This document shows, piece by piece, positions 52,442 through 61,397 of a stretch of DNA of 64,000 nt. The position numbers were made by a program, and so were the translations under genes. Location: positions 124,001-188,000 of the forward strand of contig JAGDYZ010000008.1 of the NCBI GenBank assembly GCA_049116335.1. The letters run 5' to 3'. This DNA is from CANMIH01 sp049116335. Lineage in GTDB: Bacteria; Pseudomonadota; Alphaproteobacteria; Rhodobacterales; Rhodobacteraceae. The notes beneath the pieces are model-generated. The model ran no database searches. It saw only the letters and a program-made list of their open reading frames with translations, and was not told the origin of the DNA. Each line of letters begins with the position of its first letter. Positions within the stretch are counted from its first letter, which is position 1.

Positions 52442-53317
52442 ATGCGTGCCAATCACCACCAGTTTGTCGCTTTCGCCTATGTGGTGCGCGAAGGCAGTTT
52501 TTCCGCGGCTGCCACACGGCTTGGGGTCACTCAATCCGCAGTGACGCAGCATGTGGCCAAGCTCGAAAAACAGGTCGGATCACAGCTCTTGCTGCGCAGC
52601 CGTGAGGGCGTTTCCCTCACCCGAACCGGGCAGGAGTTTTATGACCTCGCGGATCGGCTTATTGCGCTGGATGCCTCAATCAACGAGCGCCTGGAAGGGT
52701 TCGAGGCCATGGCGCGCGGGCATATCAAAATCATCGCCAATGCCCCGCTTCCTGCGCTGCGTGCCATCAGTCAATTTCGGAAAGCATATCCGGATGTAGA
52801 CATTGATTTTGCCCTATACGGCTGGACAACAGCAACCCGGCTTTTGCGCGAAAGACGGGCGGATGTCGGGCTGATCACAGATCCACCTATCATGGAAGAT
52901 TGGGAGCGGGTCCCGGTGCAGAAAACCCGCTATGTTGCCTATCTTCTCCCGTCTTCTCCGCTGGCAGATCGTGAGGTCCTGACCTTTGATGATCTACGGC
53001 AGGAGACCGTAATATTGCCGGAAAATGGGTCTCTTACCGAACGGGTGGTGCGCGAGGCGCAGATCAAACATGGTATCCAGCTCAATCGCACAATCACCAT
53101 GACCACCTTTCCTTTGATGTGCGAAGCCGTGCTTCAGGGCGCCGGGATCGCCATTTTTCTGGGACAAAGCGGATTGATCTCACGCGGTCTGGTGGAGGTG
53201 CCTATCGCTGAGCTTTCAAAGACTCATGAAACTGCGGTGGTGGCCCCCAAAGACAGGGCGCGACTGCGGCTGGTCAAAGCTTTTATCGAGATGACATCGG
53301 CCCTAGATCCCGCCTAA
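52442..53317 (+). CDS. LysR-family regulator of the ABC/phosphoesterase operon
   Basis: A 291-residue regulator from the ATG at 52442 (GAGG nine bases upstream); 52427 is an alternative start with five more residues. The HTH is EGSFSAAATRLGVTQSAVTQHVAKLEKQVG, and the effector domain begins after about residue 90. The divergent layout and the dyad between the two promoters make autorepression and control of the ABC operon the expected arrangement. Confidence 0.93.
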   Translation: MRANHHQFVAFAYVVREGSFSAAATRLGVTQSAVTQHVAKLEKQVGSQLLLRSREGVSLTRTGQEFYDLADRLIALDASINERLEGFEAMARGHIKIIANAPLPALRAISQFRKAYPDVDIDFALYGWTTATRLLRERRADVGLITDPPIMEDWERVPVQKTRYVAYLLPSSPLADREVLTFDDLRQETVILPENGSLTERVVREAQIKHGIQLNRTITMTTFPLMCEAVLQGAGIAIFLGQSGLISRGLVEVPIAELSKTHETAVVAPKDRARLRLVKAFIEMTSALDPA

Positions 53318-53354
53318 GAGATCACCAGCGCAATCACATGTATCGGCATAGGCT

Positions 53355-54386
53355 TTAAGGAAGCACCGCAGACAGAGTGGCATTCTGCAACCGTCTGAGC
53401 AGGCGGATGGCCACAGGGGCGGTGAAGGCCGTGGCGTGGCCCGTGCGATCCCCGCCTTCGATGTCGGAGAGATCAATCACCTCGACAGGCAGATCCCCCA
53501 ACAGATCCTGATCCGCAATTGACCCGAGACGGCGCGGTTTCCCCGTCAGCCAGGCAGAAAGCCCCAGAGCACGGTCTTTCGAGGACACCAGTAGCACCGT
53601 CTGTTTAGGAAAAGGGTCAATCCGGCTGGCCTGTTGGACAAAGACATCCTCGTCAATGTCGGGGCTGATCAACGCCAGTGTTTCGATACGTTTCAGAATC
53701 CGCTGTTTGCCGGAGATCGACATCTGGCGCAGGGTTTCCATCACCAACTGGCTGCCCATGGAATGGGCCACGAGATGGATGTTCCAACGGTCATTGGCAA
53801 ACAAGGTCAGGACCTCTTCCAACCCGTCGCGCGAAAAAATCACGCTGTCACGGTCATAGACATAGCCGCGCGGATCCCCGGCAGAGGCCCAGGAGTAGGC
53901 TATGGCCGGCATATCGCTGTCGTAATCATACGAAAGCTGGGCCAGACGGTAGATCGATTCAGAGACATTGACGTTGAACCCATGCACGAACAGCAGCAGT
54001 TCTTTGCTGTCGCCCTGTTCGGCGCGCACATCGCGCAAAAACGCGGCCTGCGTTTCATAAGCCTTCCCGTTTCTGGTAACAAAGTGCCGTTGAGGATCAG
54101 GGGTGGCATGGCCGGGCCATTCAATCTGTCCCAACTCATGAACCGGTGGGATCGAGATATCGATCTGGCCAAAGCGCAGCACGTCTGAGCGCCGGTCGCC
54201 AAATTGCTGGCGGACAAGCTCAACATCATCATGTTTGAAACTGTTGCGATTGGTGGCCACAAAAACTCGGACCAGTTCCTCTCCCGCCGCAGCGGGCAAC
54301 GGCAGATAGCTGATCATCCCGCGCGGGGAACAGGCGGCGGTCAGTCCCGCCAGCAACACCATCACAACAAAGCGCTTTAAGATCAC
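53355..54386 (-). CDS. DUF900 alpha/beta hydrolase lipoprotein
   Basis: A 343-residue lipoprotein from the GTG at 54386 (GGGGAG upstream). The signal peptide ends in the lipobox LTAAC. The hydrolase core shows LLLFVHGFNVNVSES, nucleophile elbow HLVAHSMGSQL and the ALISPDIDED acidic region, matching the DUF900 esterase-like family. Substrate unknown; location is the periplasmic face of a membrane. Confidence 0.88.
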   Translation of the reverse strand: MILKRFVVMVLLAGLTAACSPRGMISYLPLPAAAGEELVRVFVATNRNSFKHDDVELVRQQFGDRRSDVLRFGQIDISIPPVHELGQIEWPGHATPDPQRHFVTRNGKAYETQAAFLRDVRAEQGDSKELLLFVHGFNVNVSESIYRLAQLSYDYDSDMPAIAYSWASAGDPRGYVYDRDSVIFSRDGLEEVLTLFANDRWNIHLVAHSMGSQLVMETLRQMSISGKQRILKRIETLALISPDIDEDVFVQQASRIDPFPKQTVLLVSSKDRALGLSAWLTGKPRRLGSIADQDLLGDLPVEVIDLSDIEGGDRTGHATAFTAPVAIRLLRRLQNATLSAVLP

Positions 54387-54560
54387 AACTGATACTCCCC
54401 CACGGGTCGACTTCTTACCAGAGCCTTAAGAAAGCCTTGCAACCATGCAACGCTTCCGAGCTCATTGGCGCCTCTGACGAATCGCCCTCTTCAAGATGCC
54501 GCGTATTTACGTCATTTTCAGCACATGCATCCGCAAAGAGATGCAGATAGAGGCAGATAT

Positions 54561-54863
54561 ATGACATCCCGCAGTGCGCGTCCTTCCCTTGGGGTTTGGA
54601 TCTTCTTTACGATCACCCTCAGCCTGACGGCCTATTTCACCTTTGCCGCTGTGCAGGGGGATTTTGGGCTGTTCCGACGTGCCGAAATTGCTGTGGAAGC
54701 CGAAAAACTGGAGCAGGAAGTTGAAACTCTGCGCGCCGAAGTGGCACGCATGGAGAACATGACCCTGCGCCTCTCGGATGATTTTCTGGACCTCGATCTG
54801 TTGGATCAACAGGCGCGCGACGTGCTTGGCTTTATCCGCGCCGATGAAATCGTGGTAAATTAA
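54561..54863 (+). CDS. FtsB/DivIC-type septum formation protein
   Basis: A 100-residue bitopic membrane protein from the ATG at 54561 (GAGG seven bases upstream). One transmembrane helix (about 11-31) is followed by a coiled coil with heptads (AEKLEQEVETLRAEVARMENMTLRL) and a short C-terminal domain (LDLLDQQARDVLGFIRADEIVV). In alphaproteobacteria ftsB is characteristically upstream of pdhA, as here. Confidence 0.92.
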   Translation: MTSRSARPSLGVWIFFTITLSLTAYFTFAAVQGDFGLFRRAEIAVEAEKLEQEVETLRAEVARMENMTLRLSDDFLDLDLLDQQARDVLGFIRADEIVVN

Positions 54864-54946
54864 GCCGGTTCAAAAGCGTCTCATCAGGCACTTTACGTCG
54901 CATCCCCCTCAGGCTACGCTCCAACGCAACACCAATGCCAAAATTG

Positions 54947-54960
54947 GTTTAACGTTAAAC
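54947..54960 (+). promoter_or_regulatory. Perfect 14-bp palindrome upstream of pdhA
   Basis: GTTTAACGTTAAAC is its own reverse complement and ends 21 bases before the pdhA ATG. An overlapping ACCAAT-GCCAAA-ATTGGT dyad (54931-54948) lies immediately upstream. This is the natural operator candidate for the pdh operon. The regulator is not in the window. Confidence 0.55.
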
Positions 54961-54981
54961 TTCTGGAGGGGAGGAGAGGTC

Positions 54982-55977
54982 ATGGCCGCTCGTAAAACAT
55001 CTGCCACACCCAATGTGTCGCCGGATGAGCTTAGGTCTTTCTACCGCGACATGCTGTTGATCCGCCGCTTTGAAGAAAAGGCCGGTCAGCTGTATGGCAT
55101 GGGTTTGATCGGTGGGTTCTGCCACCTGTACATCGGCCAAGAAGCGGTGGTTGTTGGCCTCGAAGCTGCAGCCGAAGAAGGCGACAAGCGCATCACCTCG
55201 TATCGCGACCACGGTCATATGCTGGCCTGTGGTATGGATCCGGGTGGCGTGATGGCCGAACTGACCGGTCGCGAAGGCGGGTTGTCCAAAGGTAAGGGCG
55301 GCTCGATGCATATGTTCTCGAAGGAGAAGCATTTCTACGGCGGCCACGGCATTGTTGGCGCTCAGGTGCCTCTGGGCGCAGGCCTCGCCTTCTCCGACAA
55401 ATACAAAGACAACGGCCGCGTGACCTTTGCCTATTTCGGAGACGGCGCTGCCAACCAGGGCCAGGTCTATGAGACCTTCAATATGGCCGCACTTTGGGAT
55501 CTGCCGGTGATCTTTGTCATCGAAAACAACCAATACGCCATGGGCACCGCACAGAAACGCTCGACCTCCACACCTGAGCTTTACACCCGGGGTGAAGCCT
55601 TTGGGATCAAAGGCGAGGTTGTGGACGGTATGGATGTTCTAGCGGTCAAAGCCGCCAGCGAAAAGGCCGTCAAACACTGCCGCTCGGGCAAAGGCCCCTA
55701 TATTCTCGAGATCAAGACCTACCGCTATCGCGGCCACTCCATGTCGGATCCCGCGAAGTATCGCACCCGCGAAGAGGTTCAGAAAATGCGCGAAGAGCGT
55801 GATCCCATCGATCACGTGCGCGATCTGCTTCTGACCGGCAAACACGCCACCGAAGACGATCTGAAGGCCATCGACAAAGAGATCAAAGCCATCGTCAATG
55901 AGGCGGCTGATTTCTCCCGCGAAAGCCCAGAGCCGTCTTTGAACGAGCTGTGGACCGACATTTACGCAGACGTGTAA
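54982..55977 (+). CDS. pdhA: Pyruvate dehydrogenase E1 alpha subunit
   Basis: TPP-dependent E1 alpha of 331 residues. The TPP/Mg2+ motif spans FGDGAANQGQVYETFNMAALWDLPVIFVIENNQY (GDG to NN), and the phosphorylation-loop-like YRGHSMSDPAKYRTREEV follows. Excellent ribosome site (GGAGGGGAGGAG). First gene of pdhA-pdhB-small-pdhC. Confidence 0.97.
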   Translation: MAARKTSATPNVSPDELRSFYRDMLLIRRFEEKAGQLYGMGLIGGFCHLYIGQEAVVVGLEAAAEEGDKRITSYRDHGHMLACGMDPGGVMAELTGREGGLSKGKGGSMHMFSKEKHFYGGHGIVGAQVPLGAGLAFSDKYKDNGRVTFAYFGDGAANQGQVYETFNMAALWDLPVIFVIENNQYAMGTAQKRSTSTPELYTRGEAFGIKGEVVDGMDVLAVKAASEKAVKHCRSGKGPYILEIKTYRYRGHSMSDPAKYRTREEVQKMREERDPIDHVRDLLLTGKHATEDDLKAIDKEIKAIVNEAADFSRESPEPSLNELWTDIYADV

Positions 55978-56000
55978 CTCCCTGAGAGAGGACAACAATC

Positions 56001-57377
56001 ATGGCAACTGAAATCCTGATGCCCGCCCTGTCTCCGACCATGGAGGAAGGCACTCTGGCCAAATGGCTGGTGAAAGAAGGCGACAGTGTACAGTCTGGCG
56101 ATATCATCGCTGAGATTGAGACCGACAAAGCCACAATGGAATTTGAGGCGGTCGACGAAGGTGTGATCGGCAAGATCCTGATCGCCGAGGGCACAGCCGA
56201 TGTGAAGGTGAACACCGCGATTGCCGTGTTGCTGGAAGAGGGCGAAAGCGCAGATGCGATTGCCTCTCCTGCTGCGGCCCCTGCCCCAGCAGCGGCCCCC
56301 GCGCCCGCCGCCGCAGCCCCCGCGCCGGTTGCGGCCACTGCCGCCGCCCCTATCACGCCGGTCGAGATCGAACCCGACTGGCCCGAAGGCACGCCTACCA
56401 AAAAGCAAACAGTCCGCGAAGCGCTCCGCGATGCCATGGCCGAAGAGATGCGCGCCAACCCGGATGTGTTCCTGATGGGTGAAGAAGTCGGCGAATACCA
56501 AGGCGCCTATAAGATCTCACAGGGTCTGCTGGATGAATTTGGCAGCAAACGGGTGATCGACACGCCGATCACGGAACATGGCTTTGCCGGTATCGCGGTG
56601 GGGGCGGCCTTTGGCGGGTTGAACCCCATTGTCGAGTTTATGACCTTCAACTTTGCCATGCAGGCTATCGACCAGATCATCAACTCCGCCGCCAAGACGC
56701 TTTATATGTCCGGTGGTCAGATGGGGGCACCCATGGTGTTCCGTGGCCCCAACGGTGCCGCCGCGCGCGTCGGCGCTCAGCACAGCCAGGACTACGCCGC
56801 CTGGTATGCCCAGATCCCCGGCCTGAAAGTCGCCATGCCCTATTCGGCCTCCGATGCAAAAGGCATGCTGAAATCCGCGATCCGCGATCCCAATCCGGTC
56901 ATCTTCCTCGAAAATGAAATCATGTATGGCCGTAGCTTTGACGTGCCTGTCATGGATGATTTCACCGTGCCCTTTGGCAAGGCCCGGATCTGGCGCGAGG
57001 GCAGCGATGTCACCATTGTCAGCTTTGGCATCGGCATGACCTATGCGCTTGAGGCCGCGGACAGGCTGGCCGAAGAGGGTATCAGCGCCGAGGTAATCGA
57101 CCTGCGCAGCCTGCGCCCCATCGATTATGACACGGTTCTGGCCAGCGTCATGAAGACCAACCGCTGTGTCACCGTCGAAGAGGGCTGGCCTGTCGGCTCG
57201 ATCGGCAATCACCTGTCCGCCACCATCATGCAGCGTGCGTTTGACTACCTCGACGCTCCGGTGATCAACTGTACCGGCAAAGACGTGCCCATGCCCTATG
57301 CGGCCAATCTTGAGAAACACGCGCTGATCACCACCGAAGAAGTCATCGCCGCTGTGAAACAAGTGACGTATCGGTAA
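56001..57377 (+). CDS. pdhB: Pyruvate dehydrogenase E1 beta subunit with N-terminal lipoyl domain
   Basis: A 458-residue protein. Residues 1-80 are a lipoyl domain with the modified lysine Lys43 (IETDKATMEFEA). An Ala/Pro linker (about 88-120) follows, then a normal E1 beta transketolase region (EEVGEYQGAYKISQGLLDEFG, ENEIMYGRSFDVPVM, EGWPVGSIGNHLSA). An E1 beta with its own lipoyl domain is a known alphaproteobacterial feature. Its lipoyl domain is nearly identical to that of PdhC. Confidence 0.97.
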   Translation: MATEILMPALSPTMEEGTLAKWLVKEGDSVQSGDIIAEIETDKATMEFEAVDEGVIGKILIAEGTADVKVNTAIAVLLEEGESADAIASPAAAPAPAAAPAPAAAAPAPVAATAAAPITPVEIEPDWPEGTPTKKQTVREALRDAMAEEMRANPDVFLMGEEVGEYQGAYKISQGLLDEFGSKRVIDTPITEHGFAGIAVGAAFGGLNPIVEFMTFNFAMQAIDQIINSAAKTLYMSGGQMGAPMVFRGPNGAAARVGAQHSQDYAAWYAQIPGLKVAMPYSASDAKGMLKSAIRDPNPVIFLENEIMYGRSFDVPVMDDFTVPFGKARIWREGSDVTIVSFGIGMTYALEAADRLAEEGISAEVIDLRSLRPIDYDTVLASVMKTNRCVTVEEGWPVGSIGNHLSATIMQRAFDYLDAPVINCTGKDVPMPYAANLEKHALITTEEVIAAVKQVTYR

Positions 57378-57381
57378 TACG

Positions 57382-57540
57382 ATGAAAAAACGCTGGCTCT
57401 TTCTCTTGATCCCAACCGTCTTCTTTGCCGGCTTCGCCTCTGCAGAGATTAAGGATGGATTGCACAACGCTATGATGAACTCACACATCAACGATCTTGA
57501 AAAACGGGCCAGCCGCTGCTCCGAAACGGGAGAGACCTAA
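57382..57540 (+). CDS. Small exported protein between pdhB and pdhC
   Basis: A 52-residue frame from ATG to TAA, starting 5 bases past pdhB and ending directly against the pdhC ATG. It has a clear signal peptide (MKKRWLFLLIPTVFFAGF, then ASA) and a short mature part, EIKDGLHNAMMNSHINDL onward, with one Cys near the end. Tight spacing on both sides indicates co-transcription and likely translation. No family is recognised. Confidence 0.65.
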   Translation: MKKRWLFLLIPTVFFAGFASAEIKDGLHNAMMNSHINDLEKRASRCSETGET

Positions 57541-58875
57541 ATGCCTATTGAAATTCTGATGCCCGCGCTGTCGCCGACCATGGAGGAAGGCACGCTGGCC
57601 AAATGGCTGGTGAAAGAAGGGGATGCGGTGCAATCCGGTGATGTGATCGCCGAGATTGAAACCGACAAAGCCACTATGGAATTCGAAGCCGTTGACGAGG
57701 GCACCATCGGCAAGATCCTGATCGCTGAAGGCAGCGCCGAGGTCAAAGTCAACACGCCCATTGCTGTGCTGCTAGAAGAGGGTGAAAGCATCTCAGATAT
57801 TGGCGCGGCTTCGTCACCTGCGCCGGCAGCGCCGCCGGTGTCTGCCGCGGCTGACGAGGTGTCCCCGGCAGGGGCCGCCGAGAAAGCCGCCCCCGCCTCT
57901 GCGCCAGCACCCGCGGCGCCAAGCAAAGACGGAACACGCATCTTTGCCTCTCCCCTCGCGCGCCGTATCGCAGGGCAAAAGGGGCTGGATCTGACCCAGA
58001 TCAGCGGCTCGGGCCCTCGTGGGCGTATTGTCAAAGCCGATGTGGAAAACGCAAGCGCCCAGCCTGCGCCCGCCGCTGCTGCAGCCGCCCCGGTTGCTGC
58101 GCCACAGGCGACAACCTCCGCAGCCCCAGCCCCAATTGCCTCTGGCCCCTCGTCCGATGCCGTTGCGCGCATGTACCAAGATCGCGACTACACCGAGGTG
58201 CCTCTGGATGGCATGCGCAAAACCATTGCCGCACGTCTGACCGAGGCCAAGCAGACCATTCCGCATTTCTATCTGCGGCGTGAGATCAACCTTGATGCGC
58301 TGCTCGCCTTCCGCAGTGATCTGAATGCTCAGCTGGCGGCGCGTGGCACCAAGCTTTCGGTCAATGATTTCATTATCAAAGCCTGCGCCAATGCACTGCA
58401 ACAGGTGCCTGCGGCCAATGCGGTCTGGGCCGGGGATCGTATCCTGCAACTGACGCCCTCAGACGTGGCGGTGGCAGTTGCCATCGAAGGTGGGCTGTTC
58501 ACACCCGTCCTGAAAGATGCCCATCAGAAATCGCTGTCTGCTCTCTCGGCTGAAATGAAAGACCTTGCCACCCGGGCGCGCGACAAAAAACTGGCGCCAC
58601 ATGAGTATCAGGGCGGAAGCTTTGCCATCTCAAACCTTGGGATGTTTGGCATCGAGAACTTTGACGCCGTGATCAATCCACCTCATGGTGCAATTCTGGC
58701 CGTTGGCGCCGGTACCAAAAAGCCAGTGGTCAACAGTGACGGGGATCTGAGTGTCGCGACCATGATGTCGGTCACCCTCAGCGTCGATCACCGGGTCATC
58801 GACGGCGCACTGGGCGCGCAGCTTCTGGACGCCATTGTTCAGGGGCTCGAAGCGCCGATGATGCTATTGGCCTAA
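57541..58875 (+). CDS. pdhC: Dihydrolipoamide acetyltransferase (E2 of pyruvate dehydrogenase)
   Basis: A 444-residue E2. N-terminal lipoyl domain with Lys43 (IETDKATMEFEA), an Ala/Pro linker, a peripheral-subunit-binding domain (FASPLARRIAGQKGLDLTQI, about 138-160), a second linker and a catalytic domain ending with the active-site motif VDHRVIDGALGAQ. It is followed by a strong hairpin. Confidence 0.97.
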   Translation: MPIEILMPALSPTMEEGTLAKWLVKEGDAVQSGDVIAEIETDKATMEFEAVDEGTIGKILIAEGSAEVKVNTPIAVLLEEGESISDIGAASSPAPAAPPVSAAADEVSPAGAAEKAAPASAPAPAAPSKDGTRIFASPLARRIAGQKGLDLTQISGSGPRGRIVKADVENASAQPAPAAAAAAPVAAPQATTSAAPAPIASGPSSDAVARMYQDRDYTEVPLDGMRKTIAARLTEAKQTIPHFYLRREINLDALLAFRSDLNAQLAARGTKLSVNDFIIKACANALQQVPAANAVWAGDRILQLTPSDVAVAVAIEGGLFTPVLKDAHQKSLSALSAEMKDLATRARDKKLAPHEYQGGSFAISNLGMFGIENFDAVINPPHGAILAVGAGTKKPVVNSDGDLSVATMMSVTLSVDHRVIDGALGAQLLDAIVQGLEAPMMLLA

Positions 58876-58917
58876 AGATTTGGCCCGGTGATGGTCACAG
58901 ATCACCGGGCCAAATCT
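58876..58917 (+). terminator. Long perfect stem-loop after pdhC
   Basis: A 17-bp perfect stem (AGATTTGGCCCGGTGAT with its complement) around an 8-base loop starts at the base after the pdhC stop. The following CTCTCTTTCT is pyrimidine-rich but not a full T-run. It should terminate the pdh transcript and protect its 3' end. Confidence 0.8.
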
Positions 58918-59101
58918 CTCTTTCTGCAAGATCTGCGCACTCCCAAAAGTAACGAAAGATCTTGATCAGTTCGTCGAAAATTGACGACAGATTTCAGGCC
59001 TTTGCCACAAATCAATAGGCTGGCCTGCTCCCTCTCTAAAACCTCTGAAAACCTCTTTGCCTTAGTGTGAGCAGACATGGGGATATTGGGGTGAACATAC
59101 G

Positions 59102-60529
59102 ATGAGGGCGCTGTCGCGTTTACGAACCTGGAGTCAGGGGCTTGTCTTTCGCATTGCCTGCCTGATGGCAGGACTGGGATTTGTTTTTGCGGGCGTGGCC
59201 GTTGCGATCGCAGAATATGCGCGCGACACGAAGATCTTTGGTGAGGTCATTGGATCTCTCTCCAACACGCCTCTCTTTCTGGGTCTGCTCGGCCTGATCT
59301 GTGGCCTCACGGCTGTGGGCGTCTTGGGGTGGCGCCTGTCGCGTACCCTTGGCCGGGATTTACAAGACCTGTCGGACGACCTTCGTCGCCTGCAAGAGCG
59401 CGAGTATTTTGAGCCTCTGGCCTTAACCGGCTGCTCTCGGCAGATGCGCGCTCTGGCGCAACAGCTTGAGGAGTTGCGCCGGGATCAGCTAAATGCCGAA
59501 CGGGATCGCGACCGCCAAGAAGAGGCAAAGTTTGCGCTGACCGAAGCGGTTGACGCCCTGAAACTTGGATTGCGAGAGCTTCACAATCGCCGTTTAGAGG
59601 TTCGGATCAACGACAAACTTGCGCAGGATTACGAACCGCTGCGCGAGGATTTCAATGGTGCCGTTGAAAACATCGATGCGGCGTTCCGCGAATTTGGCGA
59701 TCTTGGACGCGTGCTGAGCGAAACCGTTTCCGATATCTCTCATATCACCGACGATCTGTCCCATCAGAGCACCGCCAATGCTGCGACCCTGGAACAAAGT
59801 TCTGCAACCATCGAGGTTCTGTCGACCTCGGTCAGTGCCACAGCAAATCGGACGCGTGTGGCGGATGAAAATTCGGCCAGCGCCCGCACCGAAGCCGAGC
59901 TGAGCACGCCGATCATGCAACAGGCGATTGCCGCCATGGATCAGCTAGAAGAGAATTCAGGCCAGATCGTTCAGGTGCTTGATCTGATTGACAGTATCGC
60001 CTTTCAAACCAGCCTTCTGGCGCTGAACGCCGGGGTTGAAGCCGCCCGCGCCGGTCAGGCCGGTAAGGGGTTCGCCGTGGTGGCAACCGAAATTCGCGGG
60101 CTGGCCAACAAGGCCGCAGATGCGGCCAGTGACAGCCGCGCCATGGTCACGGCTTCGGAAGAAAGTGTGCAACAGGCGGTGGCCTTGGTGCGCAGCGCCG
60201 GAGATCGTCTTTTGCGGATCGCGCAGCAGGTTGGTGAGGTGTCGCACGAGATCGCAGAGATTTCAGTGTCCGCCGAAGAACAAGCCGCCAATCTTGCTGA
60301 GTTCAACGAAAGCCTGACGGAATTGGATCGCTCGACCCATAACAGCACGTCTTTGGTGGAAGAGGCGCGCGGGTCTATTGAAACCCTGAACGCCCGTGTC
60401 AGCCGATTGTCGGTGTTGCTAGAGGGGTTTACAGGCCATGACAGTGCTCCGAGCGCCGAAGAGGCCGCAATCACTTTTGAGGCGTTTGAGGAGTTTGCAC
60501 CACCGGCACCAACTCCTCGTTCAGCCTAA
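59102..60529 (+). CDS. Methyl-accepting chemotaxis protein
   Basis: A 475-residue chemoreceptor. Two N-terminal transmembrane helices (about 17-39 and 56-77) are separated by only some 16 residues, so there is little or no periplasmic sensor. A HAMP-like linker (LSRTLGRDLQDLSDDLRRL) leads to a cytoplasmic signalling domain containing the hairpin tip region DLIDSIAFQTSLLALNAGVEAARAGQAGKGFAVVATEIR. It is probably an internally sensing or energy-type receptor. Confidence 0.93.
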   Translation: MRALSRLRTWSQGLVFRIACLMAGLGFVFAGVAVAIAEYARDTKIFGEVIGSLSNTPLFLGLLGLICGLTAVGVLGWRLSRTLGRDLQDLSDDLRRLQEREYFEPLALTGCSRQMRALAQQLEELRRDQLNAERDRDRQEEAKFALTEAVDALKLGLRELHNRRLEVRINDKLAQDYEPLREDFNGAVENIDAAFREFGDLGRVLSETVSDISHITDDLSHQSTANAATLEQSSATIEVLSTSVSATANRTRVADENSASARTEAELSTPIMQQAIAAMDQLEENSGQIVQVLDLIDSIAFQTSLLALNAGVEAARAGQAGKGFAVVATEIRGLANKAADAASDSRAMVTASEESVQQAVALVRSAGDRLLRIAQQVGEVSHEIAEISVSAEEQAANLAEFNESLTELDRSTHNSTSLVEEARGSIETLNARVSRLSVLLEGFTGHDSAPSAEEAAITFEAFEEFAPPAPTPRSA

Positions 60530-60553
60530 ACGCACTCTGCCTGCACCCGCAGA

Positions 60554-61372
60554 TCAGTCGCGTGCGCCGCCCCCAGGCACCACTTGATCCATCGACAGGG
60601 CGGGCTGGTCACAGCCTGCCTCGCCAACGATGCGTGCGGGCACACCTGCGACGGTCTTGCAGGGCGGCACTTCGTTCAGCACCACCGAACCCGCAGCGAC
60701 GCGGGAACAATTTCCAACCTTGATGTTGCCGAGCACCTTGGCCCCGGCCCCAATCAGAACGCCGTCGCCAATTTTCGGGTGACGGTCTTCTTCCTCTTTG
60801 CCGGTCCCGCCCAGAGTCACGGAATGCAGCATCGAAACATTGTCGCCCACCACAGCAGTTTCCCCGATCACGATGGAATGTGCGTGGTCGATCATAATGC
60901 CGCGCCCAATACGGGCCGCCGGATGAATGTCGATGCCAAAGACCTCAGAGCTGCGCATCTGGAAGAAATACGACAGATCTTTGCGGCCCTGTTTCCACAG
61001 CCAATGCGCCACACGGTAGGCCTGAACCGCCTGAAAACCTTTGAAAAACAACATCGGTTGCAGGAACCTATGGCAGGCCGGGTCGCGTTCATTGGTGGCC
61101 ACGATATCGGCACGGGCCGCCATAGCTAGATCAGGATCGGCCCGAAAGGCCTCGTCACAGATTTCACGCAGAATCTGTTCGGTCATCTCACCATTGGCCA
61201 GCTTGAGCGAAATACGATAGCCTAAGGCCCGCTCGATGGTGGGGTGATGAAGAATGGAATAATGCACCAAGCCGCCCAAAAGCGGTTCGTCCGCCACAGC
61301 CTGCTCCGCTTCTGTCATGATGCGGGCCCAAACCGGGTCAAGCTCGGTGAGTTTTGCGCGTGTTTCAGCCAT
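60554..61372 (-). CDS. cysE: Serine O-acetyltransferase
   Basis: The first step of cysteine synthesis, 272 residues from the ATG at 61372 (GGGAG upstream). The left-handed beta-helix has GIDIHPAARIGRGIMIDHAHSIVIGETAVVGDNV and the active-site HSVTLGGTGK, then a hexapeptide run. The C-terminus is long and does not end in the usual Ile, so complex formation with CysK may be altered. It is 25 bases past the small GTA-linked gene, in a position seen beside GTA clusters in this family. Confidence 0.95.
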   Translation of the reverse strand: MAETRAKLTELDPVWARIMTEAEQAVADEPLLGGLVHYSILHHPTIERALGYRISLKLANGEMTEQILREICDEAFRADPDLAMAARADIVATNERDPACHRFLQPMLFFKGFQAVQAYRVAHWLWKQGRKDLSYFFQMRSSEVFGIDIHPAARIGRGIMIDHAHSIVIGETAVVGDNVSMLHSVTLGGTGKEEEDRHPKIGDGVLIGAGAKVLGNIKVGNCSRVAAGSVVLNEVPPCKTVAGVPARIVGEAGCDQPALSMDQVVPGGGARD

Positions 61373-61397
61373 CTGGGATCTCCCTTGCACAGGCAAT

